Assembly (NCBI GenBank): GCA_947254645.1
Contig: CAMYDW010000003.1
Span: 1 to 64,000, forward strand
Reading direction: 5' to 3'
Source: an uncultured Peptococcaceae bacterium
GTDB taxonomy: Bacteria > Bacillota > Peptococcia > Peptococcales > Peptococcaceae
Length of the DNA: 64,000 nt
In this document: positions 17,245 to 25,828 of the stretch, in pieces
How the letters are laid out: the number at the start of each line of letters is the position of its first letter
Position numbering within the stretch: the first letter of the stretch is position 1
Program-made: the position numbers and the translations under genes
The notes under the pieces: model-generated
Database searches by the model: none
Told to the model about the DNA's origin: nothing
Seen by the model: only the letters and a program-made list of their open reading frames with translations

Positions 17245-18543
17245 ATGTTAACAACCAAACCGAGAGGGACAAATGATTTTCTGCCTGGAGAAGTCGAGAA
17301 ATGGCAATATTTAGAAGAAGTCATTCGACAACTTTTTGCAGCCTATCACTATAAAGAAATTCGCACACCAATTTTTGAGCACACCGAGTTGTTCTTGCGC
17401 AGTGTTGGCGAAACATCCGACATTGTCTCAAAGGAAATGTATTCTTTTGAAGACAAGGGATTGCGTCATATCACCTTGCGTCCAGAAGGGACCGCAGGAA
17501 CGGTGCGTGCATTTGTAGAAAATAAATTATTTGGGCAAGCATTGCCAGTGAAATTATATTATATTGGGCCAATGTTTCGTTATGACCAGCCACAAGCAGG
17601 ACGTTATCGTCAATTTCACCAGTTCGGCGCAGAAGTGCTTGGTAGCCGAGAACCAATTGTTGATGCAGAAATCATCAGCTTTGCTGTCGATTTGTTCTCT
17701 CGTCTTGGTTTGCAAAGCCTCAGTGTTTTAGTCAATACTGTCGGCTGCGATAAATGTCGCCCAGGGTATCACCAAGCGTTGCGTGAGTATTTCAGTCAAT
17801 ATGAAGATCAACTCTGTGAGACTTGTCGCGCACGTCTTGATAAAAATCCGTTGCGTATCCTAGATTGCAAGGAAGAAAGCTGCAAGGCAGTGGCAAAGGG
17901 CGCACCAACCACCCTTGAATATGCGTGTGATGATTGTAAATCACATTTTGAACAGGTGACGGCCTATTTAGAAAGCACTGGGGTTGATTATAAAATTGAT
18001 ACCTCTTTGGTGCGTGGTTTGGACTACTATACTCAAACCGCTTTTGAAATTATTATGAATAAAGTTGGCTCTCAGCAAAATGCCATCTGTGGTGGTGGAC
18101 GCTATAATAAATTGGTCAGCCAAGTTGGCGGAGAAGACATTCCAGGGATGGGCTTTGCAGCAGGCATGGAACGCCTTTTATTGACCTTGGAAGAAGAAGG
18201 CATTGAACTGCCGATTGCAAGACATATTGATGTTTATATTGCACCATTAGGTGAAAAAGCAAAGGTGCCATGCTTCCAGTTGACCCAAGCATTGCGCAAG
18301 GATGGGCTTGTCTGTGAGACCGATTATTTATCAAAAAGCATCAAGGCACAAATGAAAACAGCAGACCGCCATCATGCACGTTATAGTGTGATTGTTGGGG
18401 AGGAAGAATTGGCACGTCAGGTGGCAGTTGTCCGTGATATGCAGGCAAGTACCCAAGAAGATGTTCCAATGAATGAAATTACTAAATATTTAAGAGAGAG
18501 GTTAGCAGATGTTACCATTGAAGAGAACACATCATTGTATTGA
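17245..18543 (+). CDS. hisS: Histidyl-tRNA synthetase
   Basis: A 432-aa class II synthetase. It has the family start TTKPRGTNDFLPGE, motif 2 YIGPMFRYDQPQAGRYRQFHQ, the histidine-specific LVRGLDYYTQTAFEI and motif 3 GMGFAAGMERL, and a C-terminal anticodon domain. Four Cys in the middle (CDKCRPG and CETCRARL) plus later CKEESC and CDDC form likely zinc pairs in the insertion domain, as in many Firmicutes HisRS. ATG at 17245 is chosen because GGAGG lies about 10 nt upstream and the earlier in-frame start would begin in the leader hairpin region. It overlaps aspS by 35 nt. Confidence 0.96.
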   Translation: MLTTKPRGTNDFLPGEVEKWQYLEEVIRQLFAAYHYKEIRTPIFEHTELFLRSVGETSDIVSKEMYSFEDKGLRHITLRPEGTAGTVRAFVENKLFGQALPVKLYYIGPMFRYDQPQAGRYRQFHQFGAEVLGSREPIVDAEIISFAVDLFSRLGLQSLSVLVNTVGCDKCRPGYHQALREYFSQYEDQLCETCRARLDKNPLRILDCKEESCKAVAKGAPTTLEYACDDCKSHFEQVTAYLESTGVDYKIDTSLVRGLDYYTQTAFEIIMNKVGSQQNAICGGGRYNKLVSQVGGEDIPGMGFAAGMERLLLTLEEEGIELPIARHIDVYIAPLGEKAKVPCFQLTQALRKDGLVCETDYLSKSIKAQMKTADRHHARYSVIVGEEELARQVAVVRDMQASTQEDVPMNEITKYLRERLADVTIEENTSLY

Positions 18544-20302
18544 TTTAAATTTAGAACATGTAGACCAAGAAGTCATTGTGACAGGTTGGGTGCAAAAACG
18601 TCGTGACCACGGTGGTGTTATCTTCATCGATCTTCGCGATCGCTCAGGACTTGTACAAGTGACTGTTAACCCAGAACTCTGTGATGCAGAAGTTTTTGCA
18701 CTTGCAGAAAAAATTCGTAGTGAATATGTGCTTGGGGTAAAAGGGAAGGTACGCCCTCGCCCAGAAGGCATGGAAAATGATAAACTCGCAACAGGTCAAA
18801 TTGACGTTATTGCGAGTGAAGTGATTATCTATAATGATGCCAAAACCCCACCATACGCTCTTGTAGACGATATCGATGTGGATGAAAACATCCGCTTAAA
18901 ATATCGCTATCTTGATTTGCGTCGCCCAGTGATGCAAAGCAACTTGAAATTGCGTCATAAGGTGATGAAAAGCGTTCGTGACTATTTAGACTCAAGAGAA
19001 TTCTGGGAAGTAGAAACCCCAGTATTGATGAAGAGTACCCCAGAAGGGGCACGTGACTTTTTAGTGCCAAGCCGTGTGAACGAAGGTAAATTCTTCGCTT
19101 TGCCACAATCTCCACAACAATACAAACAATTATTGATGGTGAGTGGCATTGAAAAATATTTCCAAATTGCACGCTGCTTCCGTGATGAAGATTTACGTGC
19201 AGACCGTCAACCTGAATTTACACAGCTCGATATGGAAATGAGCTTTGTTGATGAAGACGATGTGATGTCTTTAACAGAAAACATGGTTGCCCATGTTTTT
19301 GAAACTGTTTTAGGTAAAAAGGTAGAATTGCCATTGCCTCGCTTGACCTATGCAGAAGCAATGAGTCGCTATGGTTCAGACAAACCAGACACCCGCTTTG
19401 GCTTAGAGTTGATTGAATTAAGCGATGTGGTGAAGGGCTGTGGCTTTAAAGTCTTTGACCAAGCCATTGAAAATGGCGGTACCGTCAAAGCTGTCAATGG
19501 TAAAGGCATGGCTGATTTAAGTCGTCGTGAATTGGATGCCCTCGGCAAATATGTAGAAATTTACGGGGCAAAAGGGATGGCTTATTTTGTGATGCAAGAA
19601 GATGATGGCATTAAATCCCCAATTACCAAGTTCTTAACTGAAGAAATGGTCGCTAAAATCTGTGAAGCAACCAATGCAGAAGTAGGGGATGTTATTTTCT
19701 TTGGTGCCGATACCCATAAAGTGGTTAACGACAGCCTTGGACACTTGCGTTTGGAATTGGCTCGTAAACGCAATCTCATTGACGAAGACAAATTCAACTT
19801 CTTGTGGGTTACTGAGTTCCCACTCTTTGAATGGGATGAAGATGAAAAACGCTATACGGCCGTTCACCATCCATTTACAGCACCATTCACAGAAGATTTG
19901 GATGCCTATGCAGACGAACCAGGAAAAATCCGTTCTCGTGCCTATGACATCGTTTTAAATGGTGTTGAACTTGGTGGGGGAAGTATCCGTATTCATGAAC
20001 GTCCACTGCAAGAGCGCATGTTTGACATGCTCGGTTTAAGCGAAGAAGTGTATCGTGAACAATTTAGCACCTTGTTGGATGCTTTTGAATATGGCGCACC
20101 ACCACATGGTGGTTTAGCGATTGGGATTGACCGTATGATTATGTTGATGGCAAAACGTGAAAGTATCCGTGACGTGATTGCCTTCCCTAAAACACAAAGT
20201 GCTGGGGATCTCATGGTGGATGCACCATCTGTAGTAGATAAAAAACAATTACGTGATTTACATATTAAGCTAGATATTGTAAAAAAAGAAAATAAAGAAT
20301 AA
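18509..20302 (+). CDS. aspS: Aspartyl-tRNA synthetase
   Basis: A 597-aa bacterial-type class IIb enzyme: N-terminal OB fold (VTGWVQKRRDHGGVIFIDLRDRSG), motif 2 with FRDEDLRADRQPEFTQLD, a GAD insertion domain, and motif 3 with GLAIGIDRMIML. Length is standard. Translation starts 35 nt inside hisS, so the two synthetases are coupled. A strong terminator follows, and 6S RNA lies next, which is also the arrangement in Bacillus subtilis. Confidence 0.97.
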   Translation: MLPLKRTHHCIDLNLEHVDQEVIVTGWVQKRRDHGGVIFIDLRDRSGLVQVTVNPELCDAEVFALAEKIRSEYVLGVKGKVRPRPEGMENDKLATGQIDVIASEVIIYNDAKTPPYALVDDIDVDENIRLKYRYLDLRRPVMQSNLKLRHKVMKSVRDYLDSREFWEVETPVLMKSTPEGARDFLVPSRVNEGKFFALPQSPQQYKQLLMVSGIEKYFQIARCFRDEDLRADRQPEFTQLDMEMSFVDEDDVMSLTENMVAHVFETVLGKKVELPLPRLTYAEAMSRYGSDKPDTRFGLELIELSDVVKGCGFKVFDQAIENGGTVKAVNGKGMADLSRRELDALGKYVEIYGAKGMAYFVMQEDDGIKSPITKFLTEEMVAKICEATNAEVGDVIFFGADTHKVVNDSLGHLRLELARKRNLIDEDKFNFLWVTEFPLFEWDEDEKRYTAVHHPFTAPFTEDLDAYADEPGKIRSRAYDIVLNGVELGGGSIRIHERPLQERMFDMLGLSEEVYREQFSTLLDAFEYGAPPHGGLAIGIDRMIMLMAKRESIRDVIAFPKTQSAGDLMVDAPSVVDKKQLRDLHIKLDIVKKENKE

Positions 20303-20314
20303 GAGAATCATAAA

Positions 20315-20349
20315 AAAGGTCGTGTTGGCTTAGCCAACACGACCTTTTT
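20315..20349 (+). terminator. Terminator of hisS-aspS
   Basis: A 15-bp perfect stem, AAAGGTCGTGTTGGC with its complement, 3-nt loop, then T run. Confidence 0.92.
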
Positions 20350-20394
20350 CTGTGTTTTTATAGCCATCGACCAAGGGTTCTGCCAATTCTATGG

Positions 20395-20502
20395 ATGTCA
20401 CTCGCTTTTCTGGTAGCCAGTCTGTGCATCCCGAGTTATATGATGCATCTTATTGAGAAGAATAGTGTGGTTGAGCGTTTATCAGAGCGAAGTGGTCAAT
20501 AG
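20395..20502 (+). other. Possible 35-aa ORF or gene remnant
   Basis: The frame is open from about 20341 to 20502. From ATG 20395 it encodes a hydrophobic stretch (MSLAFLVASLCIPSYMM) followed by a charged tail (EKNSVVERLSERSGQ), which looks like the last membrane helix and tail of a larger protein. There is no convincing ribosome site, and it is squeezed between the aspS terminator and the 6S promoter. It is probably a decayed 3' end; I see nothing else in this gap. Confidence 0.25.
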
Positions 20503-20523
20503 AAATTCTGATAGGTGGTTTTA

Positions 20524-20552
20524 TTGCTTAAGACTAGGGGATGTGCTATAAT
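20524..20552 (+). promoter_or_regulatory. Promoter of 6S RNA
   Basis: TTGCTT (20524-20529), 17-nt spacer, extended -10 TGCTATAAT with TATAAT at 20547-20552. The predicted start near 20559 matches the base of the 6S closing stem. Confidence 0.75.
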
Positions 20553-20558
20553 CATTCC

Positions 20559-20740
20559 AAGAGATATCCTGCTAGGTACGTGGACATATGATTCGTTTTG
20601 TTCCAACACGTTTTAAAAGGGTGCTGACCCTTCATACATGGCATTGCGTCTTTTTTGATACAGAAAGTGTATGAGGAGCACCCACCTGCTATTGCAGGTT
20701 CAAAACATCATATTAGACGGCTGTGCGGGATATATGAATA
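20559..20740 (+). ncRNA. ssrS: 6S RNA (RNA polymerase regulator)
   Basis: The RNA folds as a long interrupted rod. The closing stem ATATCCTGC (20564-20572) pairs with GCGGGATAT (20725-20733), with inner pairing ATATGAT (near 20586) to ATCATAT (near 20708). The centre carries the GGGTGC...GCACCC and CATAC...GTATG type helices and the ACCTGCTATTGCAGGTT hairpin typical of Firmicutes 6S. 6S RNA mimics an open promoter and binds the housekeeping RNA polymerase in stationary phase. Support comes from its own strong promoter, a terminator behind, and the position directly after aspS, the site of 6S-1 (bsrA) in Bacillus subtilis. Exact ends are estimates. Confidence 0.85.
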
Positions 20741-20748
20741 AAAATAAG

Positions 20749-20779
20749 GCGACTGTTAAATAACCAGTCGCTTTTTTTT
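20749..20779 (+). terminator. Terminator of 6S RNA
   Basis: GCGACTG / CAGTCGC stem, 9-nt loop, then eight T. Confidence 0.88.
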
Positions 20780-20819
20780 GTGCTTCTATTGAAGCAATAA
20801 AAATTTTTTTGAAAAATAT

Positions 20820-20835
20820 ATTAACCAAGGCTAAC
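20820..20835. promoter_or_regulatory. Degenerate copy of the heme-island dyad
   Basis: ATTAA-N6-CTAAC, which shares the spacing and right arm of the two perfect GTTAG-N6-CTAAC boxes. It lies about 80 bp upstream of the DUF454 promoter and could be a second, weaker operator. Confidence 0.35.
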
Positions 20836-20909
20836 CATATCTGAGAATGCGATTTAAAGGGAATTTTTGTTGCTGAAAAAGAGGTGATTAACAACTGCAA
20901 TTAACTATC

Positions 20910-20925
20910 GTTAGCTGTTGCTAAC
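20910..20925. promoter_or_regulatory. Operator box GTTAG-N6-CTAAC over the -35
   Basis: A perfect dyad (the 6-bp arms GTTAGC and GCTAAC) covering the -35 TTGCTA of the DUF454 operon. The same GTTAG-N6-CTAAC box covers the -10 of the NEAT operon at 25821-25836. The arms resemble half-sites of DtxR/IdeR-type operators (GGCTAACC). Confidence 0.6.
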
Positions 20926-20946
20926 TTAAAAAAGAAAGGTTATAGT
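20918..20946 (+). promoter_or_regulatory. Promoter of the DUF454-ABC-regulator operon
   Basis: TTGCTA (20918-20923), 17-nt spacer, TATAGT (20941-20946). The -35 lies inside the dyad, so a bound regulator would block it. Confidence 0.6.
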
Positions 20947-20968
20947 AATCCTATGGCAGTGTAATGAT

Positions 20969-20990
20969 TTTACAAGCACGTGCTTGTAAA
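20969..20990. promoter_or_regulatory. 22-bp perfect palindrome in the 5' UTR
   Basis: The arm TTTACAAGCAC is followed directly by its exact complement. It falls between the predicted transcription start and the DUF454 start codon, with CTTTT behind it. It could be an operator on DNA or a hairpin/attenuator in the mRNA. Confidence 0.5.
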
Positions 20991-21017
20991 CTTTTAATAG
21001 AAAAGGATGGTTATTCA

Positions 21018-21389
21018 ATGAAAATCGTATATCTAATAGTCGGAGGACTTTCGCTCGGCTTGGGGTGTATCGGCATTATATTACCAGGACTACCAACAGT
21101 TCCTTTGATTCTTTTGGCAGCAGCATGCTTTGCCAAGGGCTCTACGCGACTGCATCGTTGGTTGGTTCGCACAAAATTGTATCAGCGTTATGGTGCTGAT
21201 TTTGTTGAAAAGGGTGGCATGACACGTCGCATGAAAATCCGTGTATTGCTTTTTTCAACAATCATGATGTTAATGGGATTTATTTTTTCTCCTGTTTTGT
21301 GGGCACGGGTGTTAATTGCCATTGTGCTGGTGCTTAAATATTACATATTCTTCAATAAAATTCCAACGCTAGAAGAGGTAAATGCATGA
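21018..21389 (+). CDS. DUF454 (YbaN family) membrane protein
   Basis: A 123-aa inner-membrane protein of the DUF454/YbaN family. Visible are the hydrophobic GGLSLGLGCIGIILPGLPTVPLILLAA segment at the N-terminus (shown here only as a landmark at residues 9-35), the basic middle, and two C-terminal helices. The biochemical role is unknown; members often sit beside heme-uptake genes and ABC exporters in Gram-positive bacteria. ATG at 21018 is chosen with AAGGATGG upstream; a longer frame would translate the palindrome. Its stop overlaps the start of the first ABC gene. It is the first gene of an operon whose promoter carries the island's dyad. Confidence 0.85.
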   Translation: MKIVYLIVGGLSLGLGCIGIILPGLPTVPLILLAAACFAKGSTRLHRWLVRTKLYQRYGADFVEKGGMTRRMKIRVLLFSTIMMLMGFIFSPVLWARVLIAIVLVLKYYIFFNKIPTLEEVNA

Positions 21390-23209
21390 AAAGACTTTTA
21401 ACAACTGTGCCAGAGGCACTACGCTATATTGGTATTATCGTCTTGTCCCAATTATTTGCGCTTGTCGTCAATATTGGCATGATTTTTATTATTGCAAATT
21501 ACGTGGCAAATTTATTGCATGGTGAGGACCAGTTTTTACCGTTGCTATTGGCTATTGGGTGTGCATTATTATTGCGCATGTTGTGTCAAAAAATACAAAC
21601 CAGTGCAGCTTTTTATTCCTCTAAACGTGTGAAAGAGCATTTTCGTGATGCATTGTTTCAAAAAATTTATGGCTTTGGCTTGGCCTATAGCCATTATGTG
21701 AAGCCTGCTGAGCTGATTCAAATTGGTGTTGAGGGGATTGAGCAACTGGACAGTTTTTATGGCAAGTTTGTGCCACAGTTGATTTATTCTTTGCTCTCTC
21801 CACTGGTTCTTTTTGCTTTTCTAATGCCAATTAATGGTTTGGTTGCTGGGATTTTATTGGCGTTTGTACCGTTGATTCCTTTGGCCATTATGTTGGTTCA
21901 AAAATTGGCAAAAAAAGTCATGACTGCATATTGGGGCTCTTATATCAATTTGTCTGATCGTTTTTTGGATAATATCCAAGGGCTTTCTACCCTCAAGCTA
22001 TATGGTTCTGATGCAAAACGTAACGATGAAATGAATAAAGAGGCAGAAGATTTTCGTGTGGCAACCATGAAGTTGTTGCGCATGCAAATTGCCAACATCA
22101 TTGTGATGGATGTGGTTGCCTATGGTGGTGCTGGTCTTGGCACAGCTGTTGCACTTTATGAAATGCAACAGGGGGCGATTAATATTGCTCAAACGATTAT
22201 CTTTATTTTATTGGTCGCTGAATTTTTCTTGCCTCTTCGTTTACTGGGGTCGTTTTTCCACATTGCGATGAATGGGATGGCAGCTGCAGATCGTATGTTT
22301 AAGCTGTTGGATATGGAAGCACCAGAAGATCAGGCCATGCCATTGGCAGACAATGGTGCATTGGTTTCAATAAGAAAAATGAGTTATGGCTATGACGCCG
22401 ACTATCTTGTTTTAAAGGATATTGATTTAGATGTTCCGAAGCATGGTTTGATTTCTTTGGTGGGACCAAGTGGTTGCGGGAAGTCGACTTTGGCAGGGGT
22501 CATTGGTGGTGGGTTTACTCCTACAAAAGGCACTCTTGCCTACGGTGAGATTTTTGGCGAGCGCAAGCAAAAGGATTTGGCGAAGCATATTGCTTTTGTG
22601 GATGCCTCTCCGTGGTTGTTTGCTGAAAGCGTTGCCACCAACTTGCGAATGGCAGCGCCAAATGCAACAGACACTACATTGTGGCAAGCACTTGAAATGG
22701 TACATTTAGATGATTTCCTCAAAAGTCGTCAAGGCTTAGATACGATGATTGAAGAAGCAGGGGCTAATTTCTCTGGTGGACAACGTCAACGTCTGGCAAT
22801 TGCACGTGTATTACTTAAAAAAGCAGCACTTTACATCTTCGATGAAGCCACCTCCAATATTGACGCCGAAAGTGAGGCCATTATTATGGAAGTGCTCAAT
22901 ACTTTGAAGCAAGATGCAGCTGTGATTTTAATCACCCATCGTCTGCATGCAACCCTTCAAAGCGATGAAATTGTTCTTTTAGACAATGGTGGTATCCTTG
23001 AACGTGGCAATGCCGAATCGCTTTTGTGTAAAGATGGATTATTTAAAACACTATATCAACAACAATTGGCACTTGAACAGTATGGTGTAGAAGGCACCCC
23101 GCAAGACAGTGGCGATTTGCCAAGTGCCCAAATATATCAAGAAAGTCATTCTTTTAAGCAAGCAGTTCAAAATTTGAAAGTAGAGGTGAATCCTGTTGAT
23201 TGTCAATAA
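21386..23209 (+). CDS. ABC exporter half, CydD-like
   Basis: A 607-aa type IV ABC exporter half-molecule: six-helix membrane domain to about residue 300, then an ATPase domain with Walker A GPSGCGKST, signature FSGGQRQR, Walker B ALYIFDEATSN and an H-loop in LITHRLHA. It pairs with the next gene as a heterodimer. CydDC-type transporters move thiols or heme-related cargo, and here the setting in a heme island suggests heme export, detoxification or a role in the uptake process; the substrate is inferred only from context. A roughly 60-residue hydrophilic C-terminal extension (after LEQYGVEG) is longer than usual. It is coupled to DUF454 by overlap. Confidence 0.85.
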   Translation: MKRLLTTVPEALRYIGIIVLSQLFALVVNIGMIFIIANYVANLLHGEDQFLPLLLAIGCALLLRMLCQKIQTSAAFYSSKRVKEHFRDALFQKIYGFGLAYSHYVKPAELIQIGVEGIEQLDSFYGKFVPQLIYSLLSPLVLFAFLMPINGLVAGILLAFVPLIPLAIMLVQKLAKKVMTAYWGSYINLSDRFLDNIQGLSTLKLYGSDAKRNDEMNKEAEDFRVATMKLLRMQIANIIVMDVVAYGGAGLGTAVALYEMQQGAINIAQTIIFILLVAEFFLPLRLLGSFFHIAMNGMAAADRMFKLLDMEAPEDQAMPLADNGALVSIRKMSYGYDADYLVLKDIDLDVPKHGLISLVGPSGCGKSTLAGVIGGGFTPTKGTLAYGEIFGERKQKDLAKHIAFVDASPWLFAESVATNLRMAAPNATDTTLWQALEMVHLDDFLKSRQGLDTMIEEAGANFSGGQRQRLAIARVLLKKAALYIFDEATSNIDAESEAIIMEVLNTLKQDAAVILITHRLHATLQSDEIVLLDNGGILERGNAESLLCKDGLFKTLYQQQLALEQYGVEGTPQDSGDLPSAQIYQESHSFKQAVQNLKVEVNPVDCQ

Positions 23210-24860
23210 AAAACAGTCTTATTTGCAAATTAGTATGAGACTTATCAAATGGGTCAAGCCTTTATTGAGTATGATGGTTTTGGCAGTTGTAACGGGGACG
23301 ATTGGTCATTTGGCGGCCATTGGTATTCCAGTATTGGGTGCTTGGGGCGTTACAGAAATGGTAGATGGGTTTGAGCCAGATGTGATGAAGCTTGGTATAA
23401 TCCTCGTTTGTCTAGGGGTGTTGCGTGCCATTACCCATTATGTGGAGCAATTGGCCAATCACTATATTGCTTTTAAAATTTTGGCGATTATTCGTGACCA
23501 AGTGTTCCGTGGATTACGTCGTTTGGCACCCGCACGCATGGAAGGCCGTGACAGTGGGACCTTGGTGTCTGCTGTGACAGCAGATATTGAACTCTTGGAA
23601 GTTTTTTATGCGCACACCATTTCACCAGTATCCATTGCGACGGTGTTTACCGTTGTTTTATGTGTCTTCTTTGCTTCCTTCCATTGGAGCTATGCGCTTT
23701 TGGCGTTGTGCTTCTATATCATTTTGGGAGTGGTGGTTCCAATCATTACCTCAAGATTGGGCAGTGAAGTGGGGCGTGCACAACGTGCAGATTTGAGCCG
23801 ATTGAATAATTTCTTATTGGATAGTTTTAGAGGCATCCGTGAGTGCATTCAATTTGGCCAAGAAAAGGTACGGCGAGAAGCTTTACATGACGCTACTGAA
23901 TTATTAAACCGTTCCACTGTGAAATTATCTGAAACCATTGCACGTAACATCAATTTGAGCTTATTCGGCATATTGGCTGGTTATGCTTGCTTTTGGGGGC
24001 TGGCTGCCTGGCTGTATCAACAAGGCCTTGTGGAATGGCGTGGCGTTGTGATTCCAACCGTTGCCTTTATGAGTAGTTTTGGGCCTGTCTTGGCATTATC
24101 CAATTTAGCGAATAATTTATTATTAACCTTCGCTTGTGGGGAGCGTGTGCTTGGGATTTTAGATGAGACACCAGTGGTGGATGATATTACAGATGGTAAA
24201 GAAGGTACTTTTGCGAATTTGGCCCTAGACCATGTGTACTTTTCCTATGACAAAAAACCGATTTTAAAGGATTGGAATCTATCCTTAGAAAAAGGCGAGA
24301 TACTTGGAATCAGCGGACCGAGTGGTTGTGGGAAGTCCACAGCCCTTAAGCTTTTGATGCGTTCTTATGACCCTAATGAGGGCACTGTTCGTCTGAATGG
24401 AGAAGATATTCGTGCCTTTAATAGTGCCGCTCTTCGTCGCATGGAAAGCTACATGAGTCAATCAACTCATTTGTTTGACGATAGCCTTATGGAGAATGTG
24501 CGATTGGCACGTCTTGATGCAACGGATGAAGAAGTGCGTGAAGCGTGTCGCAAGGCGGCTATTGATGAAACAATAACCGCTTTCCCAGACGGCTATGACA
24601 CCCAAGCAGGTACCTTAGGGGACCGTTTATCGGCAGGCGAAAGACAACGCATTGGTTTGGCACGTGCCTTTCTACACAATGGCGATGTCATGCTGCTTGA
24701 TGAGCCAACAGCAAATTTAGACAGTTTGAATGAATCCATCATTCTTAAAGCCATTAGAGAAGAAGCAAAAGCACAAGCAGTCCTCATTGTCAGCCATCGT
24801 GCGTCAACCCTTCGAATTGCCGACCGTTTGTTAAAAGTACAGGCAGAAGGAGCTTCATGA
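23196..24860 (+). CDS. ABC exporter half, CydC-like
   Basis: A 554-aa partner half-exporter with a six-helix membrane domain, then Walker A GPSGCGKST, signature LSAGERQR, Walker B DVMLLDEPTANLD and H-loop IVSHRAST. The signature and the D-loop are canonical, so this half can hydrolyse ATP. The start is TTG at 23196 with AGGTG about 8 nt upstream, overlapping the previous gene by 14 nt; the next in-frame ATG at 23234 lacks a ribosome site. Cargo is inferred from context, as for the partner. Confidence 0.85.
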   Translation: MIVNKKQSYLQISMRLIKWVKPLLSMMVLAVVTGTIGHLAAIGIPVLGAWGVTEMVDGFEPDVMKLGIILVCLGVLRAITHYVEQLANHYIAFKILAIIRDQVFRGLRRLAPARMEGRDSGTLVSAVTADIELLEVFYAHTISPVSIATVFTVVLCVFFASFHWSYALLALCFYIILGVVVPIITSRLGSEVGRAQRADLSRLNNFLLDSFRGIRECIQFGQEKVRREALHDATELLNRSTVKLSETIARNINLSLFGILAGYACFWGLAAWLYQQGLVEWRGVVIPTVAFMSSFGPVLALSNLANNLLLTFACGERVLGILDETPVVDDITDGKEGTFANLALDHVYFSYDKKPILKDWNLSLEKGEILGISGPSGCGKSTALKLLMRSYDPNEGTVRLNGEDIRAFNSAALRRMESYMSQSTHLFDDSLMENVRLARLDATDEEVREACRKAAIDETITAFPDGYDTQAGTLGDRLSAGERQRIGLARAFLHNGDVMLLDEPTANLDSLNESIILKAIREEAKAQAVLIVSHRASTLRIADRLLKVQAEGAS

Positions 24861-24874
24861 AAGTGGGAGGCAAT

Positions 24875-25714
24875 ATGTTAGACATTTCTATAACGAATCA
24901 ACAGAAACAATATTTGCTTTATTTTCTAGAATCAGAAACCTTGGTCACTTTGCCGAAAGTGGCAGCACATTTTCAATGTAGCAAGGTGAATTCAAAAAAA
25001 ATCATTGATCGCATGGTGCACATTGGCTTGGTTTACAAAGAAAATAATAAGATTTATTTGACAGACCTCGGTCATCGTTTGGCTGTCGAACATCAACACG
25101 AGCAACAAGATATGGCCTTGGTATTACATGAGGGCTTGGGGATTGAAAAAGAATCTGCCGAGGAATTGGCCTCGACCATGCTGATTGAAGAGTCAAGAGG
25201 CATGCGCAAACAGCTTTTATCCATGGCGCGGTATTTCTCACAGGTAGCAGATCGACAAGGGGATTCCATCTCTGCTGAAGAAATAATCGAAATTCTGGGT
25301 GTTGGGAAATTTAAGACGTATTTTGTCGTGTTCCGAGATGAAACAGGCCCAGAACGTGATGCCTTTATGCCTTTATCAATGGCGTTAGAAGGCTTTTATA
25401 AGGATGCTCTTATCTGTATTGATGAAAATGGTGAAAACAGCATTGAAATGCGCACAAAGGCCGTCGATAAAAATCAAGATGGGAAGGCCTATCGTGGCAA
25501 AGCAAAGTTAATCATCTTTTATTCCAATGGTGAAAGGGAAACACGCCCTATTGGACAAGTTTGTCGATTGCCTTTTGAAGTCATCAAAGAATGGTACTAT
25601 GTGGGTGGGGGCATTCTTCAAGCCTCTCTGGATTTGTGTATTGTGCCAGACAGCCCTGTGACCCATCAACAATTTGCACAGTTTGTCTTTACTATTAACT
25701 TGTTTAATTTGTAA
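24875..25714 (+). CDS. DtxR-like transcriptional regulator with a novel C-terminal domain
   Basis: A 279-aa protein. Residues 1-70 form a DtxR/MntR-type winged helix (KVAAHFQCSKVNSKKIIDRM recognition helix region and wing IYLTDLGHRLA). Residues 71-120 resemble the dimerisation helix (LVLHEGLGIEKESAEELA), but the family's metal-binding Glu-His pair appears as IEES, so a key histidine is missing. Residues about 140-279 are a domain I do not recognise, with no SH3-like FeoA features. ATG at 24875 (GGGAGG upstream) is preferred over ATG 24857, which overlaps the ABC gene. As the last gene of its operon between two promoters that share a dyad, it is the obvious candidate regulator of the heme island. 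Confidence 0.7.
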   Translation: MLDISITNQQKQYLLYFLESETLVTLPKVAAHFQCSKVNSKKIIDRMVHIGLVYKENNKIYLTDLGHRLAVEHQHEQQDMALVLHEGLGIEKESAEELASTMLIEESRGMRKQLLSMARYFSQVADRQGDSISAEEIIEILGVGKFKTYFVVFRDETGPERDAFMPLSMALEGFYKDALICIDENGENSIEMRTKAVDKNQDGKAYRGKAKLIIFYSNGERETRPIGQVCRLPFEVIKEWYYVGGGILQASLDLCIVPDSPVTHQQFAQFVFTINLFNL

Positions 25715-25721
25715 TGCCAAA

Positions 25722-25750
25722 CCCCCCTCTGCTGTATGAGCCGAGGGGGG
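25722..25750 (+). terminator. GC-rich hairpin between the two heme operons
   Basis: CCCCCCTC (25722-25729) pairs with GAGGGGGG (25743-25750) around a 13-nt loop. There is no T tract behind it, so it may be a weak or Rho-type end, or an mRNA-stabilising hairpin. Confidence 0.5.
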
Positions 25751-25799
25751 GCAATATTGAATGATATGCTAACTTCAACGAGATGCGGATGAAAGGCTC

Positions 25800-25828
25800 T
25801 TGAAATAGGAGAAGAAAAAAGTTAGAAT
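25800..25828 (+). promoter_or_regulatory. Promoter of the NEAT-Shp-heme ABC operon
   Basis: TTGAAA (25800-25805), 17-nt spacer, TAGAAT (25823-25828). Confidence 0.6.
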
